The notes: generated by a model not told the origin, from the letters alone. 64,000 nucleotides of DNA from Hyposmocoma kahamanoa (GCF_003589595.1 NW_020654810.1:11208543-11272542), one strand, 5' to 3'. Shown: positions 36,691 through 47,766, numbered from the stretch's first letter. Numbers and translations: made by a program.

Positions 36691-36975
36691 TTAATGCGCG
36701 TACTACGAGTATAAACGTAACTTTTCCAGTGAACTATGTAATTTTAATACTAGTGTAAATAGTGGTATCAGGTGTTTCAAAGTTGGCTCATTGAACGTAT
36801 GTATGTGTTTACTTTAATTCATTAAAACGATCCAATTGGATACAACTAGCGCCATCTATCGGGAAATTAGCGTACTTTTTAACTGCTAAAGTTGAGACAA
36901 AGTTAACTTAGAGCTAACTAACGTTCTACTTGAAACTGGTAAATCGAACAGATGGCACTGCTCTACAAATTTTGG

Positions 36976-37023
36976 GAGTGTACCACAGACATATCTACAT
37001 AGAAATATGTCTGTGGAGTGTAC
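36976..37023. mobile_element. 32-bp palindromic insertion with 8-bp direct repeats
   Basis: CACAGACATAT and ATATGTCTGTG enclose a 10-nt loop (36984-37015). The whole is flanked on both sides by GAGTGTAC (36976-36983 and 37016-37023). An 8-bp duplication around CA...TG ends is what hAT transposases leave, so this may be an extreme deletion derivative. Confidence 0.55.
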
Positions 37024-37680
37024 GTACATTTGAGAATTAAAAGAAAATTTTAAACGCGCGGAAAATGTACAATTAATAACTCTGTTTTTGGCTTTAACAG
37101 TACATTATTGCATTAGCATAATACTTTCTCAGTTCTAGCATATACAATTTTGATTACAAACGAAGTTTAATACAAACATTCGATTTCCAACGGTAATTAG
37201 TTATCGATTCTGTAAAGTAGCGCAGTTTTAGATTTATATCAAAAATCACAATTGCGTAAGTAAACATTTATGCATATGAATTTTATCGATTCTGAAGCAA
37301 TTTACTCCAGTCGTTAGTCGTGATATTAATTCGTTTTGATCCTGATATCATTCGCAGACATCCCTGTGTTGTCCATTAGCTCCTTGGATACAGTCCAGTG
37401 AACAGAAACGATGTTATCTACCCTCACAGCGTATGTTTCCCTGGCCAAATTCAGATTTTATTTCATTTTAAATGCTTTTTAACATTTCATGTGCATGTGT
37501 TACAGCACACTCAGCCACAGGTTAAGCAATTTTGTATTGTTTATTTATTGAGAATTGGCTACAGAGCCATCAGCTTAGAAAGGTAACAAATAATTAAGAA
37601 AGTCAAAACGTAATGTGCTTTTTAAATATTAACTAAACATTAATTCGTGTTAAAATTGTAACTCTTGAAATAACTTAAAT
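37024..37680. other. AT-rich noncoding stretch
   Basis: Nothing recognised. Confidence 0.4.
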
Positions 37681-37854
37681 TACAGGCGCATGGGACTTGA
37701 CAACGTATGTCCCAAGGGTGACGGGCGCTGTGGCAGTGCTCCTCAGATCTTTGCGATTTAAAACTCTGAGCGGCACTGCAACTGTTAAAAACAGGCGTGT
37801 CGCTTACCACCAGACTTGCGACTTGTTCGTCTTGTCACTTAGTATCATAAAAAG
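37681..37854 (+). repeat. Repeat family B, 5'-truncated copy
   Basis: Starts TACAGGCGCATGGGACTTGA and ends TTAGTATCATAAAAA. The small internal frame is open (RVTGAVAVLLRSLRFK...), as in three other copies. Confidence 0.85.
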
Positions 37855-39222
37855 CTATAAAAACTGTCGTTTTTTAAAAATGTAAATGACTGAATGATGT
37901 AGACAGTTTTTAAATGTGGCCACACCAGATGCCAACCAACCAACCAACCATGTCTCTCCCATAACGAACGCCATGTCTCTCTTTACACAAGATTTAAAAT
38001 CAACTCTAATCACTTACATTGTCAAAGGTCAAGTCCAAAAATTCAGCGTGCCATAGACTGTATTGTGCGAATTCTACTTGTAATATACCCAGAAAATATC
38101 CCATAGAATCAGCCATTTAACCAACCATTTTTAAATCTGATTTTATTTATTATTGATTAGTTTTGTTTTTTTTTCTAGTAGTACCTATCCTACGCAAAAT
38201 GTTTTTGTCCTATTAGAGCTCGGAATTGTATATGTAGTGTGCCGTTCGCATAAAAAACACAAATACAACCACAAATTCGTCTGTAAATACCACAACATAT
38301 GCAATTCCGAGCACTCGCTAATATTATTATACGAATTTCTAATATTTCAGAAAGCATAATGTAAAATCCCTTCTACAGAGTCAGTATAACAATCTGTCAT
38401 AAACATAACAAGCTATCAGCGAAGGATGAGGTTATTTAACGGTCACATAATAAAGAAATTAATTAATCCTGCATTACACATAATCGTATAGTAGACTGAC
38501 TCTTACATAATGTAACAACTCATATCCGTCTCACTGGTCAGTACGGAACTCGTCTAAGATGAGGGATTAAACAGGTACATTTCTCACACGATACGTAGAG
38601 TCGAAAATTACTCAGTGTTAGCAATGCAATAAAAACCTTTGTGAAACAGAATTTCGGCATATTAGTTTTCTAACATCCACAAATTCTCATAAAATATTAA
38701 AACACAGGTTTATATACTATGCGACACATGAACTATGAATATTATAAGTATTAAGTATGCTTCAGGTGAATGACTCTTCACTGCCCACGTAATTAATTTC
38801 CCATATGAATATTTCATATGCCTAGTGAAAGGTAATGTGAACGTAGTACCGGTAAATAAATAAAATACTACGTGTTATTGGTGCCTATTTACGATGACGC
38901 TACTCTGAATCGGTAATGGTAATAAATCATGGAATTCAATCGTGGAAAACTAACTATGTAGCGACTTTTTAGGCGCGGTGGTCACCGATGTGACCAAATG
39001 GTGTCATTAACTGCCATTGACAGCTTGCCGTCTGCCATTCACAAAATCTGTATCGAGTAATATCATTTAACGACAGCAATACGCGAAGTTCCATAGTAAT
39101 AAAGGATATAGATACATAAACACAGACTGCATGAAATTAAATCAAGACGATAAAAAGGCTATCAGCTAATAAATTAAATAAAAGAATATGAAAAGGTGAT
39201 TTGATTTTGATATGATACTTAC
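37855..39222. other. Noncoding stretch, presumed intron
   Basis: A short (CCAA)n run lies at 37935-37952. No gene recognised. It immediately follows the donor of the exon at 39223 on the minus strand. Confidence 0.4.
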
Positions 39223-39377
39223 AGTTTCATTTTCTTGGTGTCAGAGCCTGATATGGTAGCAGGAGGTGGCGGCAGGTCGTCCATGGGCACCTCCTCGTTG
39301 GGAGGTGAGGGCGGCGACTTATCGAACTCCGCTATCGGCGCCAGCTCCGGCATCGGTGACACCGAGTTGCTGTCCAT
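39223..39377 (-). CDS. First coding exon of unidentified host gene (partial)
   Basis: Minus strand. ATG at 39377 lies in good context (GCGATGG) and opens 51 codons rich in Pro, Ser, Asp and Glu (MDSNSVSPMPELAPIAEF, then SPPSPPNEEVPMDDLPPPPA, then SDTKKMK). It ends at AAACT|GTAAGT, a consensus donor (GT at 39222-39221). The frame is also open upstream for 35 codons to a TGA but has no ATG there, so the upstream part is taken as 5' UTR. Base composition is much more GC-rich than the flanks. The acidic proline-rich content fits a regulatory or scaffold protein N-terminus, but I recognise no family. The next exon may be the one at 18803-18989, which is phase-compatible. A longer plus-strand frame overlaps and is judged antisense. 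Confidence 0.55.
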
Positions 39378-40669
39378 CGCCGACAATTTTATCGGAGACA
39401 CTTTGGCTATTTTGAAGACCTTCAACACCCCCGGAGCACCGGAGGAACGATCACTAGCAATGCCGGCACAGAACGCGAGCACTCAACACTCACAAGTTCC
39501 GCTTATTCGCAGTTACGTTATATTACGTTCACAATCAACTTATTCAATTACAGAGCCGTGGAACAGCGTTCGCGATACTGGTGAACTGTCACAATACAGT
39601 CCAACTTTCCCAGTAAGATGTCGATCAGTTTCGGGATCAGCTCCGAAACAACTTCAGAACCTGGAAGCAATTAAAGTATTATTTATTGTTGTACTTTCGG
39701 GAGCGCTCGTTCCATATCTCGCGTAAGTGCGACGTGCTGACATGTGCTTTCTTTACAGACTCCTTGAAAATCAAATATGAAATGTAAAATTTATACAACT
39801 AAAACAGTAATAAATGGAGTGAGTAAGATTTGTCATTATAAGGAAATATTTTGAACGGTGCTGGAGCGACCTAAATGGACTTTAAATTACAGTGTGCGCG
39901 GAAAGCACGGAAGGACGTCCTGCACCCTATATTATTATGAGAGGTTGACGGGCTGGTACGGAAGCGACTGACACGAGTCACGAGCCCTGCGCTCTTGTTT
40001 ATACTGTAAACAAGCTGACTGACCACAACCCGACTGGTATTTTGGTAATAAAACTAAATCCGGTGATACAGACGCTACTTGCGACGTTTGCCGTACATTG
40101 CTAGCTAAGTTTCACAATCATTTCTAGGAGTTTCTAAACAACGATCCAATGTAGCTTTAACGATGCTCTTGAAAGACTGTTACGTACAACAGTTCATGTG
40201 ATAGAATACAACTGGCGAGCCGAAAATAGATGAATGGTTATCCTCGCGCACATGTTTCATCGTCTAAATATGAAGTTAAGTTTTTACACACTCACAGCAC
40301 TTAGTAGACGTAGAATTTTAGCTTTTATTCGACGACTGAGTCCCATATCTACATGAATTCTATCTTATTTGTTGATAAGGCATGTCTTGGTTTACTCTTA
40401 TTGCGGAATAACAATGTATTGTGTATTTATTTTTAAACTAAAATCCCTATTCCACGAGCACTGTAATTTCATCAAACCTGCGCACGAGTGGCGTGACATC
40501 TAATTACAGCCCGATTACTAAAGCCAGGCCAGACCGATCATTGAGCAATATTCTGGGCGAAACGTAATGAAGCTTAAGCAATGAACTTTCCTCTACGTGG
40601 GAATATCACTACAATTCATGCTAGAAAAGACAAAGCTTACTAACATAGTTGGAATGACACTTACTTAAC
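39378..40669 (-). promoter_or_regulatory. 5' UTR and upstream region of the minus-strand exon
   Basis: Positions 39378-39730 are balanced in composition and probably transcribed leader. Farther upstream is a perfect inverted motif at 39994-40014 (CTTGTTTA, 5-nt spacer, TAAACAAG), which contains forkhead-type core sites in both orientations. No TATA box or initiator can be assigned. Confidence 0.35.
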
Positions 40670-40679
40670 NNNNNNNNNN
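40670..40679. other. Assembly gap (10 N)
   Basis: Ten undetermined bases. The gap lies beside repeat DNA (family B and a LINE with a 22-bp T run), which may explain the break. True gap length is unknown. Confidence 0.99.
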
Positions 40680-40707
40680 AAATGCGCACTGATATTTTAT
40701 TAAAAAA

Positions 40708-40745
40708 AGTTGCAGTGCCACTCAGAGGTTTAAATCACAAAGATC
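40708..40745 (-). repeat. Repeat family B fragment
   Basis: AGTTGCAGTGCCACTCAGAG followed by GTTTAAATCACAAAGATC is the middle of family B on the minus strand, cut off by the gap side and by downstream DNA. Confidence 0.75.
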
Positions 40746-40751
40746 CTTTTG

Positions 40752-41392
40752 TTTATAATATCAAGTTTTTTTTTTTTTTTTTTTTTTATTGTGACTCGGC
40801 AAAATGACTGCACCGCGCCTGATGGAAAGTGCGAATACAGTCCAGAGATGAGAGTAACGGATGGAAAACACAAATATCTTCACTCCGTCACAATCATTTT
40901 GCCGGTCTGGCCAAATGCTTCTTCACACTACGTTTGAAGGACCCGATGTTATAGAGGGGAGGGAATACATGCGCCGGGAGTTGGTTCCACAATTTGGTGG
41001 TTCGGCATAAAAACGAATTGCCAAACTTTTTAGTGCGGGACGGTATTGAACTGACCGTCCAACTGTGGCAACGCAGTCCGGCACGGGTGGTCCGCTGATG
41101 GAAAGGAGAGGAAGGGACAAGGTTGAATAGTGAATAGTGAAGTGACGGGACGAACGGGTCCATAATAGTTACAGTGCTACTTGGAGCTTTAAATCGCAAA
41201 GATCTGAGGGGCACTGTCACTGCGCCCGTCACCCTGAAACATAAGTTGACAAGTCCCATGTACCTGTAATTTCACCAGCACCCTTACCATTCAAAACGGA
41301 CACACAGTAATGCTGACATTGCTGTCTGGCGGCAGAAATAGGTAAGATTCCAGAACTCCCCTGGACAAATTTTTTCACAAGGAGCTCTACTA
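40752..41392 (-). repeat. Repeat family B copy interrupted by a LINE
   Basis: The 3' end of a minus-strand family-B copy (TTTATAATATCAAG, 40752-40765) is separated from its continuation (AGTGACGGGACGAAC onward, 41141-41392) by a poly-T-ended LINE fragment. Intact copies read ATACCAAGTGACGGGACGAA without interruption, so the LINE landed inside the older repeat. The small family-B frame is open here up to the LINE junction. Confidence 0.7.
40766..41135 (-). pseudogene. Jockey/CR1-type LINE ORF2 C-terminal fragment
   Basis: Minus-strand peptide segments SRTKKFGNSFLCRTTKLWNQ and LPAHVFPPLYNIGSFKRSVK are the conserved end of Jockey/CR1-like reverse transcriptases. The stop is followed by a short 3' UTR containing CACTTTCCATCAGGCG and a 22-bp A run (T on the plus strand, 40766-40787). 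The 5' part is missing. The same frame runs on into the family-B repeat, giving a chimeric 121-codon ORF that is not a real gene. Confidence 0.8.
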
Positions 41393-41505
41393 AGATCTTT
41401 GTGATTTAAAACTCTGAGTGGTACTGCAACTGCTACGGACAGGCGTGTCGCTTACCGTCAGGCGCACGACTTGTTCGTACCGTCGCTTGGTATCATAAAA
41501 AAAAA
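41393..41505 (+). repeat. Repeat family B, 3' fragment in inverted orientation
   Basis: AGATCTTTGTGATTTAAAAC through GGTATCATAAAAAAA directly abuts the 5' end of the minus copy, making a head-to-head pair. Confidence 0.8.
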
Positions 41506-41575
41506 CAGACGGAGATCTGGAGGATGTTTAATGACAACTACCACTAAACGTTAACATTAAAGTGGATTTTGATAG

Positions 41576-41877
41576 ACTACAGCCATTGACTTACAATTAT
41601 ATGGACGTCGGGTCCGCGCTAAAAAGTGTCCGAACTTATAGGGCGTTAAAATCGTATACAGAGCGTCATTCACACTCTAGTCTTCGTTTGTTTGACTGAC
41701 AGCGAAGCAAGCAAAATTAGACAGTACTGCTATGACATTACAATTTAAATTCAACGTTTTAGCTTTTTCATATTCCTTGACATGTCACTACGTTTAAATA
41801 GGTTGACTTGGGACATTTTTTTCGTGGTTTTTGTATTAGACCCGTCGTCCATTTATTTGTAAGTCAATGACTACAGC
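41576..41877. mobile_element. hAT-type MITE (286 bp) with 8-bp target duplication
   Basis: ACTACAGC flanks the element at 41576-41583 and 41870-41877. The left end CATTGACTTACAATTATATG and right end TGTAAGTCAATG belong to inverted repeats of about 33 bp, continuing through GGACGTCGGGTC and GACCCGTCGTCC. CA...TG ends and an 8-bp duplication are the signature of hAT superfamily transposition. No transposase is encoded. Confidence 0.85.
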
Positions 41878-42465
41878 ATTATTTTGATCAGTGGATAGGC
41901 GTCACAAGGGCATAACAATAATAGTACAAAAGGAACTACTTCGATCGACAGTTTCGATAAAAAACGGTTTTACTTTTTTCTAATGTAACTAATTAAACAA
42001 GAGCAATATTAATTACGTACAAAAACGAGCAGTTCTTAAAAATCCATAAAATCGAGGTCACCTCTCAAACCCATTAGTTAAATTAAAAACAAGAAACTTG
42101 CAACAAGCACTAAAATCCCACTCCCACTAATATTAAATTTAACGTAGGCCATAAATAAATTGGTAACAGTGTAAGTTGCAAGGAAATTGCAATCCAGTTG
42201 GAATTGGTTCTGATTTCCCGGTGCTCCCGATCCAACGACCTCCGGGTTCTCTGGCAACTGGCAAAATTAAATAAGTACACAGACCATTTCTCTTCTCGCA
42301 CCAACTAGGTACACCTACGTAGATTTTTATTGGCCAAATTGCTGAACTACTGAATTTGTACACATCACATCCTTTACGCTACTTTGGGTATCCCCTTTAT
42401 TTCACAAGTCTTATGTAACATGTTTTAGAAGTTCTTTGTTTAAAAGGAAAACCTGAAAATCTTGG
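41878..42465. other. Noncoding stretch
   Basis: Two small minus-strand frames at 42110-42363 have no domain. Nothing recognised. Confidence 0.4.
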
Positions 42466-42975
42466 TGTTTGGTGTGGGCCAGCGAGAAAGCTGTGTACCC
42501 TATTTTAGAAAACTAAAGATTTTAACCCTACCATCTATGTATATTTACGAGGCCTGTGTTTATATAAAACAAAATCCAGGCACTTTAATCTAGTGAAAAC
42601 CAGACATCCCAGGAAAACAAGGAACAAAATAGAAATACGGCCAAAACAACGCCCCACCTTGGAATTTTACAATAGAACGATGTTTATATTGGCACCTAAA
42701 TTATTTAATAAAATACCAGATGCAGTTAAAGAACTAAATTGTAGGCAATTTAAAATAAAATTACATAATTTGTTAGTTACACAATGCTACTACAATATAA
42801 ATGATTTTTTAATAGATAACATAAAATGTAAAATTTAACCACATTGAAATAAGAATTGTGTAAAATATTCGCATGCCAAGTTTTGGTGAAATGTACGATC
42901 TAATAATAATATACTATAACACCATTGTAAACTACATTTTTCAGCGAATAAATATCTTGTATTCTTGTATTCTTG
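42466..42975 (+). pseudogene. CR1-like LINE ORF2 3' fragment
   Basis: The plus strand encodes, with frame breaks near 42500-42590, a GVWCGPARKLC segment, FRKLKILTLPSMYIYEACVY and then an open stretch ending FYNRTMFILAPKLFNKIPDA, FKIKLHNLLVT and QCYYNINDFL. This is the usual C-terminal pattern of CR1/Jockey-group reverse transcriptases. The 3' end (42950-42975) has two tandem 8-bp units ATTCTTGT. CR1 elements characteristically end in ATTCTRTG repeats, which supports CR1. The rest of the element is absent. Confidence 0.75.
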
Positions 42976-43107
42976 GTGAAAATAAGAAGAAGTAGCTAGA
43001 GTGACAAATACCTAATTAATGTTTATTTCTTTTTATTAACTAATTTCATAATGCAAATTAATATCATAATGCGTTTACTACCATGATATTCATAATTTTT
43101 TTGTAAA

Positions 43108-43196
43108 AAACTTCCATCCGACTAGACTGGAACCTGACTGACCCTCGGTTGCCTCGCCGTGGCTACCGCTCTTACCAACTGAGCTACAGATCAAAT
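43108..43196 (-). repeat. tRNA-derived SINE fragment (family F)
   Basis: On the minus strand GATCTGTAGCTCAGTTGGTA followed by AGAGCGGTAGCCACGG is an excellent tRNA D-arm/A-box. The B-box is degenerate (GGTTCCAGTCT). The spacing and the AAGGCAACC-like middle do not fold into a clean tRNA, so it is a SINE head and not a tRNA gene. Confidence 0.65.
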
Positions 43197-44460
43197 CAGC
43201 AGATCTTACAAATTTTGTCCATGTGCTTGCTACAGATATTGGGTTTAAACGACATTTTTGCCGTAGCATCACCTTTTACAAACTTGTAGAGAATTCCGTG
43301 AAAAGTATAAAATTCAGGACCTGTTTTTTATAATGAGAAACAAAGAAAGAACTGAAATTTATTCAGCACAATACATGTGTACGAGTACAATATTATGATT
43401 TTACGACTAAAAGTGTATTGCACTGAAAAGGGTCCACTCAGCAAATATTACGATGGAGGCACAGCGCTGGTTTTCAGTGGACCCATTTCGAAATGGCATA
43501 GTTGAACAAATTAAAGAACTAAATTTTTACAACAAATTAATTAATTATTTTACTTATGTTGAATTGTTCCCTATCTTCTCAGTTACATCACGATTCGGAA
43601 ATGCATTACTATCTTTAAACTACCAGCAGTATGGTATCTTTATCTATTATTTAGGTAGGTACTTGTGGCGGACTTTATTATGAAACCGCAACATTAATAC
43701 CTTCGTCCTGAAAAGTAAAAAAACATTAAAGTCACATGCACACTGAGCCGAGAGCACGTACAGAAGATAATGCTGAGTGCACACTGAGAGACGACTGTGG
43801 AGTACTCAATAATGAGGTCAGGACTTGAGATGTTGTGTAAGCAGCCTAACGAAGTACTGCTTCCTTAACTTGTTACGCGGCTTGACTCCTAACATGTTTA
43901 GGTGAGGTGATTAAATTGAGGCTGAAATTTATCGTATTGAGGTACAATCATTGATCCTATAAATAGATTGCAACACAGAAAAAGTAAATCGCTTTATGCT
44001 GGCTTTATACAATGGTGTATTAAAACAGTTATTAGCGATTTTTTAAATTCTGATTAAATTCACTTGCTAAGGACGTGGGTTCAGTGGTTCGAACTTATTT
44101 TTAGACACATAATATGGTTTCGCAAAGAGTGGTCGGAGCGCAGAAAAATTTTAATGCTGGTATTATAACCAGCATATGACTAAAATGATACATTTTTATG
44201 TACATTTGCCTATAAAATACTTACAGGAACGGAGCGGTACTTAATGCGCGAACCGCAATAACGTACGAAAAATTTGTAATGAAATCAGAATTACCCCCAC
44301 TTTCTGAGAGTAAGCTATCGATTGGACAGCTTCTTACGGCTGCTAATGTACTGTTACGGAACTTTGAAACGAGGAGAATTCTGAGACTTAATGGGGAGTT
44401 TGATAAAGCTCGTATGTAGGCCTGTGCTCTTACCTGTGCTGATATAATAAAAATATGAGA
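43197..44460. other. Noncoding stretch
   Basis: Near 43800-43832 a TACTCAATAATGAGGTCAGG segment resembles the inner arm of the Harbinger-type MITE at 33292 and may be a fragment of it. A donor-like CCTGTAAGT (minus, 44219-44224) has no convincing exon. Nothing else seen. Confidence 0.4.
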
Positions 44461-44655
44461 ATAATATGAGAGGAAAAAGCATTTTCAGATTTTTTTAGCT
44501 AATCAGCCGTGACCATGAGACCTGTAACGGGCCCGAAACGTTAACTTGTTTGAGAAAACATACACGAATATACACGATTTAGATCCGAAAAATTAGTTTC
44601 ATTTCCTATGTGTAACAATCGCGAAAACCTCAGAACTCGATAAGTAAAAAGTATT
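44461..44655 (+). repeat. Repeat family D, collinear copy
   Basis: CCGTGACCATGAGACCTGTA, GGCCCGAAACGTTAACTTG, ACACGATTTAGATCCGAAAA, ATCGCGAAAACCTCAGAACT and CGATAAG occur in one orientation. The same blocks are rearranged at 14198-14405 and partly present near 62150-62230. Confidence 0.6.
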
Positions 44656-46727
44656 TCATTGATTGCAAGCACAAACGGAGTTTTTGCCTTAACGATTTCA
44701 TTATTCATTTAATTTCAACTGAAACGATTGTCCATTTTTTATGTTGTCCTTAATAACTATGGAATTGATACTTTATCTATTAATAGAGTCTTCATGTGTA
44801 AATGTCACGGCGAACAAGGTGAAAGAAACATAACAAATTCCTAGCTCAAGGCCCCGAAGATTAATAAAATAACTGCCTTCGAATGCCACCAATACATGAA
44901 CTAATAACCTGCCACCTGAGCCGAAAACAAATGATGTCTCGGCTAACATTATATTTCAAGCTGGTAACGAAATTCGGATCGTACAAAGACGGGTCTATCA
45001 CCGCCTTCCGCGAGCCTTTATCGATTTATTATTGCCCTTTTACATTCAATTATTCAGCATTTTATATTTAACATCTCTAGAAAGAATGATGATTGTAGCA
45101 AAAGTGATTCATTGTTCTCTCCTTGTTCCGGATTAATGAGTCCTGGAACAAAGGCGTGAATATTGCATAGCAATCCGTCATCCTGCTGCTCTTTACTACT
45201 AATCTCGTTCGCGACATCTCTCATTGGGCTATGTGGCTTATAGATAAGGGAATAAGAGCAATTATGAGCTGACGCGGTGTGAGGAAGAGGACAATTTGAC
45301 GTGGCCTCAAATCAGTCCGCTGGGGAAGGCTCTCCTACGCAGCTAGATCCGTTCCACCTCGACAACTAGCTTCGCAATTTATTTGTGCAACACATTATCA
45401 ATGATCTACACTGCTATGCAAACTCACCGTGTTAACATAGCATGACATTTTACTCTTAGTATCTTATCATTGATCAGAAATGTGCTGCTAATTGCTCCAG
45501 TTATTGTTTTGTTTTATCCAAGTATCCAAGATTCCGTGAGAATAATTATTGGTTTCACTTACATTATAAATATACAAGTTTCGAATTAATAACAGCAAAT
45601 TGTATCCATTCATACGTTTAAATAACAAATCTGTGCTGACACGCTATTAGACCCGCAAACAGAATCGTAAAGTGATTCCGTGTTGTAAAAATGGGGGCTG
45701 CGGAAGTGACTGTGTAGCACTCATTAAAGGTAATGTCATTATGGTGGGACACTCCTGCGAGAGCGTGTCATACCCGCGACACTTCCAGCGACACTGGGGA
45801 GCGGTACCACTGACATTGGAAATGTAACGTGTCATTTCACTAATTAACTGAGGGAATTATAAATTTTAACCTGGTTATGAAGTAATTAATAGCCATTTTC
45901 ACTAGGTGAAAATGTGTTAAAATTTGCATTTTTTTATGTCTGTATCATTAAAAAGAATAAATAACTTATAATTTTACGACAAATCCATTAAAAGATACAG
46001 AAAATAAAAGATTAGTGAAGGATCTTTTAGAATTAACAATGTTTTCCAATAGACTTTTCGTCTCTTAATTTTGCATGTATCTTCCACATCAAACTAATGT
46101 TATAAATTCAACGCAAATGTAATTAAAGCTAATATTCTGGAAACCCTTCCTCGTGCTTTTGAAGGCAATCTTTAAAATAACAACGCAAAAGTGTTTCTAC
46201 GCAAAGGCGAGAAAGCGAGAAAGAAAATGATCCCTGGAGTTGGCACTTGATTTCATCGTACAGTAAACTTGCGAAGAAAGAGCTTATTCGGGTCATTACT
46301 GTCTTTGACACAGTAACGCTAAGCCTAGTATAACAACTTTTAATACACAGAACTTTACATATTTTCATTCAGCAAATTTTGCATAATGCATTCAAACAAC
46401 CACGTTGTTTAACTACGTTTCGTGTCATACTTATTTATTGTCGCAACATTCAATTCTTTTTGCTTTATGCTCATTTGTTGTTTCTAATCCTAATGCCAAA
46501 GTATATAATACAAATACTTTATAATTGCTATGTATGAATGGGACACCAAACTTATCGACACAGAGTTGCATTAAACGTCGGAATTTTTCGCTTTTATTGC
46601 AAGGACTTAAAGCCTTTTCTGACCGGTTCAAGCCCATAATTTCGTTCCGCGTTAATAAAAGAGGTAACTCCCTAATGAACTTTATAAATGATGAAAAGAA
46701 ATCAAACATTCATATTTTAATTATTAA
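44656..46727. other. Noncoding stretch
   Basis: Positions 45120-45380 and 45650-45835 are more balanced in composition and could be conserved noncoding DNA. A donor-like ACGGTGAGT on the minus strand at 45424 has a short open frame behind it but no other exon evidence. The 92-codon minus frame at 46431-46709 has no domain. Confidence 0.4.
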
Positions 46728-46746
46728 ACTGCCTCCGTGGCCGAAC

Positions 46747-47558
46747 CACACCCCGAACACTCCATACAACAGTCGAAAATTATTTACCTACTACTACTAC
46801 ATACAGCAAGGCGCTATCTGCACACGCGCAATAGTGTGCGTGTAGTGGCAAAGTTACCCATCACTTTCTCGCACTATTACGTTACGTGGTCAGAGCGGCA
46901 CATAGCGAAAATTTTGAAGCAAATATGTTATCTAAGATTCTATTAATAGAATCCTAATAATTATACCTAATATATATTTTTCATTAATTCAGTAACTAGA
47001 GTAATATTGAAGATTTATTTCAAAAATATATTAAAAGCGCTTAGAATGTTGTATTTCGGACATGTAGGTACATACTTCTAAGTAAGGTGACCAAGGTATT
47101 TGAAATTGCTTGTCCAAGTTTAATTAATAATTAGATATATTCACTACCTACGTAATATTTATCGGCAATACGAATAGAAAATTCGCGAAGTCACGGCATC
47201 TCATTATATTGATATAATAAATCTGTATTTTTTACACATACATATGTATATTACGCTGCAGTAAATAAATGAAGAAAACAATAACTGATGAGTCTCAGAC
47301 ATAATAAATTTATAAATTATAAATAGGCCATTATAAATAGTAACGTAAAATGGTGTTTTATATTAACGTGCAAGTTTCGTAATGAATAAATGAAAAGTAT
47401 ATTCAAATATCGAAGTCGTCTTCGCGCGGAAACGGCTCGCAGACAGCCATGGTATCGTTCAGTCAATGTGACCGGCAATGTGCGGGGCGTGGTGCGGTAT
47501 CTAAAACTTGGGGGGGGGGGGGGGGGGGGGGGGTCCGTTCTCTTTACTTTTTGTTCTC
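46747..47558. mobile_element. 812-bp insert of unknown class, 9-bp direct repeats
   Basis: Begins CACACCCCGAACACTCC and ends CTTTTTGTTCTC between two copies of TGGCCGAAC. Mostly AT-rich, with GC-richer ends and a 24-G run. No long frame with a domain and no clear terminal inverted repeats. A 9-bp duplication fits Mutator-like or other DNA transposons, but the class is undetermined. Confidence 0.5.
47510..47533. repeat. 24-bp G homopolymer
   Basis: An uninterrupted G run, rare in this AT-rich context. Exact length may be unreliable in sequencing. The polyglycine/polyproline frames across it are artefacts. Confidence 0.95.
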
Positions 47559-47766
47559 TGGCCGAACGGTTACCATGCTGGACTGCCACGCAGAGGTCCC
47601 GGGTTCGATTCCCGAGACGAGAGAATTATTGGTATAGTCTACTATTATATATTTTTCTCGTGAGTTTGGGTGTATTTTGTGGTTGTCTATGTGTGTGTTC
47701 ATGGCACCCGCGATACAGGGTAGTGCGGGGCCATGAGTGTGTCCGCGTTATTATTATTATTATTAT

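Larger units (their letters stand above)
46728..47766 (+). repeat. SINE family A, copy 4, split by an insertion
   Basis: The first 19 bp of the SINE (ACTGCCTCCGTGGCCGAAC, 46728-46746) and the rest (from GGTTACCATGCTGGACTGCC at 47568 to the ATT tail at 47766) are separated by 812 bp of unrelated DNA. TGGCCGAAC is present at both junctions (46738-46746 and 47559-47567), as expected for a 9-bp target-site duplication. Confidence 0.75.

Noticed and set aside
39235..39726. 163-codon plus-strand frame opposite the first coding exon
   Set aside because: It begins at a GTG, has low-complexity content and no splice or start evidence. The minus frame has a good ATG context and a consensus donor exactly at its end.
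40894..41259. 121-codon minus frame as a single gene
   Set aside because: It joins a family-B repeat to a LINE C-terminus across an insertion border, so it is chimeric by chance.
43108..43196. tRNA gene on the minus strand
   Set aside because: A good A-box but a degenerate B-box and no clean cloverleaf. Treated as a SINE fragment.
46780..46800. CTACTACTACTAC run as a Helitron end
   Set aside because: No terminal hairpin with CTRR or Rep/helicase sequence nearby.
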